Of a stretch of 38,483 bases of DNA, positions 31,883 to 38,483 are shown in pieces; within the stretch, counting starts at the first letter, position 1, and every line of letters starts with the position of its first letter. Position numbers and translations under genes: made by a program. The DNA comes from Candidatus Coproplasma avistercoris. Lineage in GTDB: Bacteria > Bacillota > Clostridia > Christensenellales > Borkfalkiaceae. The DNA is taken from contig DVIK01000039.1 of assembly GCA_018711385.1 (NCBI GenBank), positions 1 to 38,483 on the forward strand. Direction: 5' to 3'. Under the pieces are notes generated by a model. It made no database searches. It worked only from the letters and a program-made list of their open reading frames with translations, and was not told where the DNA came from.

Positions 31883-34800
31883 GAACGAGAAAATTCAAAC
31901 GCGGCGTAATGTGGGCGTGCACGGGCGTTGCCGTTCTGGTGGCCGCGGTAACGGCGATCGACATAATGATCCCCTCTTATTATGATTGGAAAGACTACTA
32001 CGACGCGGCCATTGCCGAACGTGAAGAACAGAAGTACCTGAACAGCCTGCCCTTTGAATTTTTGGGCATATCCGCCACGCTTGCCGACGGCGTTGAATAT
32101 TACAAGAACGGCAAGGCTGCGCCCGAAAACGAGGATCTGCGCGTAATAGCGCACTTCACCGAAAAGGGCAAGGATTTCGACGAGGTATTGCGTTCGGGCG
32201 ACTTCGAAATAAGCTATCCCGACAGCTTTGCGCAGAGCGGCGGCAACATAACGGTATCCTACAGCTATACGCCCGAAGCCGAGGGCGAGGAGGAACCTCA
32301 GCCCATAGTAAAGACGGCCGAGGTTGCCGTCACTCTTTCGGACGTGCTGCCCGTAAGCCTCAGCATAACCGAACTGCCCTACCGCGTGGCATACGCCGCG
32401 GGCGCCACTTTCGACATGAGCGGCATTTCGGGTGAGGTCGGCTATAACGACGGCTCCGTGCTGGCGGTAACGGAAAAAGACCTCACCACTACGGTCACCA
32501 CCCTTGCGGAGGGAGTGAACAGCGTGGACGTGACCTGGCAGAACGGCGGCGAAGAGCTGACCGCGGCGGTGCCGGTAAGCGTTTCGGCGGACTATACCGA
32601 CGGCAAGGTGGTGTCGCTCGCGCAGGACGGCCCCTTCTACATTGAACAGGGCGAGCTGCTTGCCGAAGCGCAGCCTAAAATGCGCGCCGTATATGAAAAC
32701 GGCAACAGGCTGCCCATTTCTGCCGAAGATTACACCGTTAAGGGCAATGTCGAAAGGGCTTCTTTCAATAAAAACTGCATACTCACGGTAACGGCAAACA
32801 GCAATCCGCTTGCATGGTGCAGGTTCGCCGCAAGGGTGAGCAGCGGAATGGAGGCGGAGGCGCTCGAAGATTTTTCGGGTTCCGCAACCGAGGTCGACAG
32901 TGTTTCCGAACAGGACGGCGAATGGATAACCGAGGGCAAGGTGAGCGGCGTTTCGCTCAAAGCCGGTGACGTGCTCGACTTCACCGTTTCAAGCGAAACG
33001 GTTTCCAAACCCGAACTCATGCTCAATCTCTCAAACAGGGCACTTGTGACTGAGGGCGAAAATGCCGTTGCACAGGATATAAAACTTGCCGACATCTTCT
33101 CGCTCGAAGTAAACGGCCGTGCCGTTGATATACCCGAAAGCGCAGTGCTGCACGGCTATACCATGCCTGCGGCGGAAAGCGCAGGGTATCAGTTCGAACA
33201 GTGCGCGCTTCCGTCGGTAGTGCTCAACAAAACCGCACCAAACAGCGTAAAGCTCACCGTGCGCGACGGCGCGACCGGCGTGTTTATCGACAGGATCAGT
33301 CTCGAGACGGGCTACACCGGCAAGTTCTACTCTTCTGTTGACGACTTGCTTGCGGAAAATGCCGCGGCGGGCACCACTCCCGCACTCAGCTCCGTGTCCC
33401 TGCGCAACTGGGGCGGGGTGCCCTCGTTTGAAGACGACAAAACTACCCTCGGTGCCTACGGCCACGGAATGTGCACGGACGGTACTTACATTTATATGGT
33501 AAGCACCAGCTACAGTGCAAATCTGCGCAATGCCGTCGTGGCTAAGATAGACCCCGCAACGGGCGAAATCCTTGCCACCTCGCAGCGGACGCCCGTGGGC
33601 ATGACGACGGAAGATTACGCCGGCATAACATATTACAACGGCAATATAATAATTTTCGATAATGCAGGCGGCGCATATTTTACTGCGGCTTCGAACTTTG
33701 CAGACGGCACCTCTGCAGCGGCATTTTGGACGTATAAGGAATTTACGTTCGAAGATCTCGAAGGTGTTGCGCTCAAAGACGTAAGTTACAGCGTCGCGAA
33801 CGATATGTTTGCGGTGCTTACGGGTTCAAACGTAAAATTGTTCGACGGCGAAAAGAGCTTTGTCTGCGATATATCCATAGCTACGGACGAAGGCAAGGTA
33901 AAGAGGATGACTGCCACCGACAAGTACATATACGTGCTTACTTCGGGCGACGGCATCTACAACGCCAACCTCTACATTGCCGACTGGCAGGGCAACTATA
34001 TCGGGAAGGTCACGGTGGATACCTCTGCCGCGCTGACCGATACCGCTACCGCCAAGTCAAGTATCCAGGGCGTGTGCGTGCTGGGCGACAACGTATACCT
34101 GTCCTTAGCTTCGTGGGGCCAGACCGCCCGCGTCGACGGCTTCAAAATCGTTAAGGCGGGTATGCCTGAGGTCCCTGACGATGTATCGTTTGATCTTTCT
34201 CTTGCCGAATACTTCAATGCGTGCATAGATAACGGCGTGGCACAGCCCAACCTCGTGGCATCGCCGCTCAAGGGGCAGTATGGCTCCATTTCGAGCAACG
34301 GCGGCTATAACATGGGCATAGCGTTCGACGGCGAGTACGTCTACTACGGCTTAAACACCAACGGCAACAAGCAGATAGTCGTTTACAAAGCTACTCAGGA
34401 CGGTACCATTGTGGCAAACAGCGCAACATTTGACGTGAGCAATGTGGACGGCGACAATGCCCGTCTGTTCATAAAGGACGGCACGCTGTACGCTATAGGC
34501 CCCGTATGGGAAAGGACTGTCGGCGAGGGCGATGAGGCCACAAAGGTAACCCAGGGCCCCGTATATTCGATAAGGCTTGAAGATTTCAAACAGGGCTGCG
34601 AATTTACCGAAGATGACAGCCTTCCTTTCGATGAGTCGGGCGCTCCTTTCAGTGCGGCGTGGAACGAAGCAAACCAAAAGTTTGCCGTGCTCAATACGGG
34701 CAGATGGCTGTATGTCGTAAACGAAGAAGGTGAAAGCCTCGCATCGGTTCATCCCGAAATATCCGGGTTTAATACTTCAAGCGTTACTTGTGACGACAAT

Positions 34801-35067
34801 TATATCTATGTATCGTACTGCATAAACGGTCAGAAGTCGATACCCGTCCGTGTCTATGACTGGTCTCTTAATCTGGTTTACGAGATGACCGTAAAGGGTG
34901 AGGGCGGCGCCGATATCGGCCTCGGCCCGGGGGTAGGAACCAGCTATAACGCGCAGTGCATATGCGTGGTAGACGGTGTCATCTATGTCTCCCTTTCCAA
35001 GTGGTCAGGCTCTGAAAATATGGCGGTATGGGTGATAAAACCCGACATGAGCGTATTCGGCAACTGA
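31879..35067 (+). CDS. Membrane-anchored Ig-like / CBM-like / beta-propeller protein of unknown function
   Basis: 1062 residues. N-terminal span (about 10-30) with basic residues in front, so the rest is outside. Then Big_3-like Ig domains (about 160-330; PYRVAYAAGATFDMSG, GVNSVDVTWQNGG), a CBM-like sandwich (about 340-485; FSLEVNGRAVDIPE, VKLTVRDGATGVFIDRISLE) resembling the truncated remnant at 26010-26366, and a ~560-residue C-terminal region with regularly spaced blades such as GTYIYMVSTSYS, NAVVAKIDPATGEILA, DKYIYVLTSGDG, GEYVYYGLNTNG and GVIYVSLSKW, a beta-propeller of NHL/PQQ-like appearance. I see no catalytic residues I can name; it might be a binding partner or a lyase-type propeller enzyme. 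The ATGA overlap with the GH3 gene and shared GGAGGAGG site imply a 1:1 partnership. Confidence 0.75.
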   Translation: MRTRKFKRGVMWACTGVAVLVAAVTAIDIMIPSYYDWKDYYDAAIAEREEQKYLNSLPFEFLGISATLADGVEYYKNGKAAPENEDLRVIAHFTEKGKDFDEVLRSGDFEISYPDSFAQSGGNITVSYSYTPEAEGEEEPQPIVKTAEVAVTLSDVLPVSLSITELPYRVAYAAGATFDMSGISGEVGYNDGSVLAVTEKDLTTTVTTLAEGVNSVDVTWQNGGEELTAAVPVSVSADYTDGKVVSLAQDGPFYIEQGELLAEAQPKMRAVYENGNRLPISAEDYTVKGNVERASFNKNCILTVTANSNPLAWCRFAARVSSGMEAEALEDFSGSATEVDSVSEQDGEWITEGKVSGVSLKAGDVLDFTVSSETVSKPELMLNLSNRALVTEGENAVAQDIKLADIFSLEVNGRAVDIPESAVLHGYTMPAAESAGYQFEQCALPSVVLNKTAPNSVKLTVRDGATGVFIDRISLETGYTGKFYSSVDDLLAENAAAGTTPALSSVSLRNWGGVPSFEDDKTTLGAYGHGMCTDGTYIYMVSTSYSANLRNAVVAKIDPATGEILATSQRTPVGMTTEDYAGITYYNGNIIIFDNAGGAYFTAASNFADGTSAAAFWTYKEFTFEDLEGVALKDVSYSVANDMFAVLTGSNVKLFDGEKSFVCDISIATDEGKVKRMTATDKYIYVLTSGDGIYNANLYIADWQGNYIGKVTVDTSAALTDTATAKSSIQGVCVLGDNVYLSLASWGQTARVDGFKIVKAGMPEVPDDVSFDLSLAEYFNACIDNGVAQPNLVASPLKGQYGSISSNGGYNMGIAFDGEYVYYGLNTNGNKQIVVYKATQDGTIVANSATFDVSNVDGDNARLFIKDGTLYAIGPVWERTVGEGDEATKVTQGPVYSIRLEDFKQGCEFTEDDSLPFDESGAPFSAAWNEANQKFAVLNTGRWLYVVNEEGESLASVHPEISGFNTSSVTCDDNYIYVSYCINGQKSIPVRVYDWSLNLVYEMTVKGEGGADIGLGPGVGTSYNAQCICVVDGVIYVSLSKWSGSENMAVWVIKPDMSVFGN

Positions 35068-35092
35068 CTCCTCCGGCTGCATAAAACAAAGG

Positions 35093-35121
35093 CAGGCTCC
35101 GCTTTTGCGGAGCCTGTTTTT
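35093..35121 (+). terminator. Intrinsic terminator after the propeller gene
   Basis: CAGGCTCCGC (35093-35102), loop TTTT, GCGGAGCCTG (35107-35116), followed by TTTTT. Confidence 0.9.
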
Positions 35122-35238
35122 GCGCTTGCGCGGGCAATTAGACGGGCCGTTGCGCGACCTGCGGCGGCCGACACGATATTTCCCGACGATTTTCATTTTA
35201 TTTTTACTTTCGGTTATAGTATGTTTATAAAAGCGGCA

Positions 35239-35244
35239 TATAAT
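35239..35244 (+). promoter_or_regulatory. Possible -10 box for the small membrane protein gene
   Basis: TATAAT at 35239-35244 in an AT-rich stretch, 44 bases before the ATG. No good -35 at the right distance. Confidence 0.35.
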
Positions 35245-35287
35245 ATATAAGAAAATCAGCTGCGGAAGCATCACGGAGGTACAGATC

Positions 35288-35479
35288 ATGAAATGCAGGA
35301 GCAACGGAACTGAAAAGTCGCGCGGAGCGCGCATGCAGAGGGCGCAGGAGGTACTCGGCGGAATATTCGAGGCGGTGGTGGGGCTGCCCGTGTATATCGT
35401 GCTCGCCGTCGTTGCGCTGCCCGCTGCGGCGATAGGTGCTTTATCCCGCCTTGCGTCCCGCCGCGCTGCTGCCGCATAA
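35288..35479 (+). CDS. Small single-span membrane protein
   Basis: 63 residues. A basic N-terminal third (RSNGTEKSRGARMQRAQE), one hydrophobic span (about 26-51, rich in Val, Ala and Leu), and a basic alanine-rich end. ACGGAGG lies 8-9 bases before ATG 35288, which supports a real gene. No family recognised. It ends four bases before the -35 box of the P-type ATPase promoter, so it is a separate transcription unit; any functional link to the ATPase, such as a small regulatory subunit, would be speculation. Confidence 0.6.
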   Translation: MKCRSNGTEKSRGARMQRAQEVLGGIFEAVVGLPVYIVLAVVALPAAAIGALSRLASRRAAAA

Positions 35480-35483
35480 ACCG

Positions 35484-35512
35484 TTGACAGCGTGCGCGCC
35501 GTGTGATATAAT
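35484..35512 (+). promoter_or_regulatory. Perfect consensus sigma-A promoter of the P-type ATPase
   Basis: TTGACA (35484-35489), 17-base spacer, TATAAT (35507-35512). Start site expected near 35519. Such a strong promoter followed by an attenuator implies control after initiation. Confidence 0.9.
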
Positions 35513-35542
35513 AACGCTATAAAACATAAGGGGATATTGATT

Positions 35543-35602
35543 ATGTCCGTAGGAGAGGGCGACAGTAGCGGCGCCTGCCCACGAATAGACAAAACTCGAT
35601 AA
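35543..35602 (+). CDS. Possible 19-residue leader peptide inside the attenuator
   Basis: ATG 35543 to TAA 35600-35602 encodes MSVGEGDSSGACPRIDKTR, with AGGGG about ten bases upstream. It overlaps the structured domain, so either leader-peptide attenuation or a chance ORF inside a riboswitch. No run of a single regulatory amino acid is present. Confidence 0.25.
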   Translation: MSVGEGDSSGACPRIDKTR

Positions 35603-35611
35603 TGTTTTAAG

Positions 35612-35656
35612 GCATAGCCATATAGCGCCGTAAAGTGCGTATGGTTATGCTTTTTT
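35612..35656 (+). terminator. Attenuator terminator before the P-type ATPase
   Basis: GCATAGCCATA (35612-35622) pairs with TATGGTTATGC (35640-35650), one G-U pair, and the loop can extend the stem; six T follow (35651-35656). It lies upstream of the gene it controls, between promoter and ATG 35696. Confidence 0.85.
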
Positions 35657-35695
35657 GCGCTTTAATTCAATTTACGGAGGTTTTTTTCAAAGACT

Positions 35696-38431
35696 ATGGA
35701 AGAGCAGCAACGTCGGCCCTGGCATGCAATGAGCTATGAAGAGGCCGAAAAGCTCCTCGGCACAAGCGAGGAGGGACTTTCGGACAAGGAGGCCGCCGAA
35801 AGGCTGGAAAAGTACGGCAAGAACGTCATAGCCGAGGTGAAGCCGAAGTCCGTGTGGAAGATGATACTAGAACAGATCTCCGACGTCATGGTCATAATCC
35901 TGTTCGTGGCGATGATCTTTTCGCTCGTAATGCAGTTCATCGACGGCGAGGGCCTTGCGGAAGCCATAATAATTTTCTGCGTCATAGTGCTCAACGCCAC
36001 CGTCGGCGTCATCCAGGAAAAGAAGGCGGCGGATGCGCTCGAAGCGCTTAAAAAGATGACGGCGCCCAACGCGCGCGTCCTGCGCGAGGGCGAAGAGAGC
36101 ATCGTGCCCGCCGAACAGCTCGTGCCGGGCGACATAGTGTATCTTGAAGACGGCTCTATAGTGCCCGCCGACATCAGGATAATCAGCGACAACAACATGA
36201 GCGTGCAGGAGGCCTCGCTCACCGGCGAAAGCGTGCCCAGTCCAAAGGACGGCCCCACCGTCCTCAAAGAGGACGCTCCCCTCGGCGACAGGGTGAACAT
36301 GGCATATTCGTCGTCGGTAGTGATGTACGGCAACGGCGTAGGCGTGGTGGTGGGCACAGGCATGAACACCGAGGTGGGCAGGATAGCCGGCATGCTCAAA
36401 CAGCAGGACGATTTCCAGACGCCCATAAAGCGCAAACTCAACTCGGTCGGCAAGATCCTCACCGTAATAGGCCTGATAGTTGCCGCCGTCATACTTATAA
36501 TAGGTTTCACCGACACCCGCATAGAGCGCGGCTGGGAGGAGCTGGTGTTCCTCGGCATTTCGCTCGCCATATCCATAATTCCCGAGGGGTTGCCCGCTAC
36601 CGCCACCATAATAATGGCGTTCGGCGTGCAACGTATGGCAAAGAAGAACGCGCTTGTGAAGAGCCTGCCCGCCGTTGAAACGCTGGGCAGCGCAACCGTT
36701 GTGTGCTGTGACAAGACGGGCACGCTCACACTGAACAAGATGACCGTGACCAACGTGGCCGTCGGCGCCGATTTCGAAATGGGTACGCCCACTTTGACGG
36801 AAAACCTTCAGGCAAAGCACAGGCCGGAGGTATATAAGGACCTGCTCGATGCCTGTGCGCTGTGCGGCAACGCTCACCTCGACCCCGACCGCCCCGGCGA
36901 AACCATGGGCGACCCCACCGAGGGCGCGCTGATACTGTTCGCCGACAAATTCGGCATCGATCCCGAGAAGTACGGCGACGAGCACCGCCGCGTGTTCGAA
37001 CAGCCCTTCGATTCCGACAGGAAGCGCATGACCACTCTCAACGAGATGCCCGAGGGGCTGGTAGCTTACACCAAGGGCGCGGTGGACGAGATGCTGCCGC
37101 TGTGCACGCATCTTCTGACCGAGGACGGCGTGCGCGAGATGACCGACGCCGACAGGCGCAGGATACTCGAGTTGTGCAACAACATGTCCAGGAACGCGCT
37201 GCGCGTGCTCGGATACGCCAAGCGCGTGTGGGAGAGCGCGCCCGAGGACGAGGGCGCCGACCTTGAGCACGGCATGACGTTCATAGGCGCCACGGGCATG
37301 ATAGACCCTCCCAGAAAGGAGGTGATAAGCGCCGTCGAGACCTGCCACGACGCCGGCATAAGGGTGATAATGATCACGGGCGACCACAAGGTGACGGCGC
37401 TCGCCATAGCCAAGCAGCTTCACATATTCCGCAAGGGCAATACCGTGATAACCGGCACCGAGCTGGACGAAATGACGGACGAACAGCTCGACGAGGCGGT
37501 AAAGACCTGCGTGGTGTTCGCGCGCGTTTCCCCCTCGGATAAGCTGCGCATAATCAAGTCGCTCAAACGCACGGGCGAAGTCGCCGCCATGACGGGCGAC
37601 GGCGTGAACGACAGCCCCGCGCTCAAGGAGGCGGATATAGGCGTCGCCATGGGCATCACGGGCACCGACGTTGCCAAGGACGCCGCCGACATGATATTGC
37701 TCGACGACAACTTCACCACCATCGAGCACGCCATAAGGGAGGGCAGGCGCGTCTACCGCAACATACAGAAGGTGATCCAGTTCCTCGTTGCGGGTAACAT
37801 CTCCGAGATACTCACGCTCTTCCTCGCCTTCTGCTTCGGCTGGGAAGACCCCATACTTGCCATACATGTCCTGCTCATAAACCTCGCCACCGACTCGCTC
37901 CCCGCGATCGCGCTCGGCGTGGACCCCGCCGACAGGAACGTGATGAAGGTGCCGCCCGTAAAGAGCGGAACATTGTTCGAAAAGGGCGTTATTTTAAGGA
38001 TAGTGCTGCACGGATTGTTCATAACGGCGGCGTCGCTCTCTGCCTACTGGATAGCCGAGGCCTGCTACGGCAGCGCCGAAGACGGCAGCAAGCACGCCAT
38101 AGCCATGACCATGACGTTCATGGTGCTCTCGCTCTCGCAGCTCGTGCACGCCATAAACCAGCGCTCCAATTACGACAGCGTGTTCCGTCCCGGCCAGGGC
38201 CACAACACCTTCCTCTACGGCGCAATGGCGGCCTCGCTTGCAATAGTGGCGTTCGTATCCTTCGTGCCGGGCGTCATGGGCTTCTTCGAGCTCGTATACC
38301 TCGAATGGTATCAGTATCTCATCGTGCTCGCGCTCTCGCTCTTCCCGCTCGTCGCGGTGGAGATAAGCAAGATATTCATGCGCCTGTGGCGCAAAAAGCA
38401 CGCGTCCGAAAAGGCGCCCATACCCGACTGA
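35696..38431 (+). CDS. P-type ATPase, Ca2+-type (P2), cation efflux pump
   Basis: 911 residues with the complete P-type plan: N-terminal cation_N domain (about 8-75), actuator loop with TGES (176-179), M4 motif IPEGLP (295-300), phosphorylation site DKTGTLT with Asp339, nucleotide-binding domain, hinge TGDGVNDSPALKEADIG (about 632-648), and M5-M10. Ca2+-pump ligands are largely kept: Glu297 in PEGLP, GN-IS-E in M5 (matching SERCA Asn768 and Glu771) and NLATD in M6 (matching Asn796, Thr799, Asp800). The M8 position of SERCA Glu908 appears to be Ser/Gln (LSLSQLVHAIN), so one Ca2+ per cycle, as in Listeria LMCA1, is plausible. Mn2+ transport is an alternative. Expression is gated by the leader at 35519-35656. 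ACGGAGG is rather far (15 bases) from ATG 35696, but no other start is in frame. Confidence 0.92.
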   Translation: MEEQQRRPWHAMSYEEAEKLLGTSEEGLSDKEAAERLEKYGKNVIAEVKPKSVWKMILEQISDVMVIILFVAMIFSLVMQFIDGEGLAEAIIIFCVIVLNATVGVIQEKKAADALEALKKMTAPNARVLREGEESIVPAEQLVPGDIVYLEDGSIVPADIRIISDNNMSVQEASLTGESVPSPKDGPTVLKEDAPLGDRVNMAYSSSVVMYGNGVGVVVGTGMNTEVGRIAGMLKQQDDFQTPIKRKLNSVGKILTVIGLIVAAVILIIGFTDTRIERGWEELVFLGISLAISIIPEGLPATATIIMAFGVQRMAKKNALVKSLPAVETLGSATVVCCDKTGTLTLNKMTVTNVAVGADFEMGTPTLTENLQAKHRPEVYKDLLDACALCGNAHLDPDRPGETMGDPTEGALILFADKFGIDPEKYGDEHRRVFEQPFDSDRKRMTTLNEMPEGLVAYTKGAVDEMLPLCTHLLTEDGVREMTDADRRRILELCNNMSRNALRVLGYAKRVWESAPEDEGADLEHGMTFIGATGMIDPPRKEVISAVETCHDAGIRVIMITGDHKVTALAIAKQLHIFRKGNTVITGTELDEMTDEQLDEAVKTCVVFARVSPSDKLRIIKSLKRTGEVAAMTGDGVNDSPALKEADIGVAMGITGTDVAKDAADMILLDDNFTTIEHAIREGRRVYRNIQKVIQFLVAGNISEILTLFLAFCFGWEDPILAIHVLLINLATDSLPAIALGVDPADRNVMKVPPVKSGTLFEKGVILRIVLHGLFITAASLSAYWIAEACYGSAEDGSKHAIAMTMTFMVLSLSQLVHAINQRSNYDSVFRPGQGHNTFLYGAMAASLAIVAFVSFVPGVMGFFELVYLEWYQYLIVLALSLFPLVAVEISKIFMRLWRKKHASEKAPIPD

Positions 38432-38483
38432 GCCTTAAAAGGCAGGCGTATATGCCGCATTTAATGCGGGAAATTAAGCAAAT
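38432..38483. other. Right edge of window after the ATPase
   Basis: Short inverted repeats GCCTT-AA-AAGGC (about 38433-38444) and GCCGCATT-TA-ATGCGG (about 38454-38469) follow the stop. No T-run is visible before the window ends, so a terminator is possible but not shown. Confidence 0.3.

Larger units (their letters stand above)
35519..35656 (+). ncRNA. Structured attenuator leader, candidate metal-responsive riboswitch
   Basis: AAAACAT (35521-35527) pairs perfectly with ATGTTTT (35602-35608) to close an ~80-base domain containing a GGGGATA/TATGTCC hairpin and a GGGC...GCCC stem (about 35557-35580). A terminator hairpin (35612-35650, then T6) follows at once. CGGCGC (35569-35574) inside the domain is perfectly complementary to GCGCCG (35625-35630) in the terminator loop, an alternative fold or pseudoknot. 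yybP-ykoY (Mn2+) and NiCo riboswitches are known before such pumps, but I do not see their signature sequences, so the class is left open. Confidence 0.6.

Noticed and set aside
35519-35656. Assignment of the leader to yybP-ykoY, NiCo, fluoride or M-box riboswitch
   Set aside because: I could not find the conserved core sequences of these classes by eye; only the general architecture is supported.

Overview
The window looks like a chromosomal segment of a Gram-positive, low-oxygen gut-type Bacillota (Clostridia; an uncultured Christensenellales-like lineage is my guess). The support is near-consensus sigma-A promoters (TTGACA-17-TATAAT), AGGAGG-type ribosome binding sites, many lipobox signal peptides, BspA-like leucine-rich repeats, an AgrC/LytTR-type two-component pair and no outer-membrane genes. 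Coding DNA is GC-rich and dense. The first ~500 bases are clearly more AT-rich and unlike the rest.

Layout. (1) 1-1965: an AT-rich edge with a truncated membrane ORF and several hairpins, then a lone tyrosine recombinase (601-1563), followed by a gene-free stretch holding a near-perfect 17-bp direct repeat of a pseudo-palindrome. (2) 1965-5311: a very large one-component membrane protein: two XRE HTH domains, one membrane span, InlB/Flg_new repeats and BspA-like repeats. (3) 5508-6982: an orphan small winged-helix protein and an SLC13-type permease. (4) 7045-15200: an Isd-like haem-uptake operon. It has a promoter bracketed by two AACCATGGTT-like palindromes, a structured leader, a DtxR-like regulator with apparently lost metal ligands, a small lipoprotein, an IsdE-type binding protein with the Met and His haem ligands, a FecCD permease, an ATPase, and a 1386-residue LRR lipoprotein that carries the same unnamed domain as the small lipoprotein. 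(5) 15249-35116: a beta-glucan/beta-glucoside surface cluster with three GH3 enzymes of inverted domain order, a GH16 endo-glucanase, a Big_2/CBM-like lipoprotein, a truncated CBM remnant, a LytTR/HPK10 two-component system and a membrane-anchored Ig-like/CBM/beta-propeller protein. A CPBP protease lies on the minus strand inside this region. (6) 35288-38431: a small membrane protein, then a P-type Ca2+-like ATPase behind a consensus promoter and a structured attenuator leader (riboswitch candidate).

How the parts fit. GH16 would cut beta-1,3/1,4-glucan to oligosaccharides at the surface, the CBM-like lipoprotein and propeller protein would hold substrate or enzymes, and the GH3 enzymes would release glucose. 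All of these appear tethered to the outer face of the membrane. The two-component pair in the middle is the likely local regulator. In the haem operon the large LRR lipoprotein could capture haem at the surface and pass it through the small lipoprotein to IsdE and the ABC importer, by analogy with staphylococcal Isd. The strongest candidates for something new are the shared haem-operon domain, the HTH-membrane-repeat receptor, and the leader RNA of the P-type ATPase.
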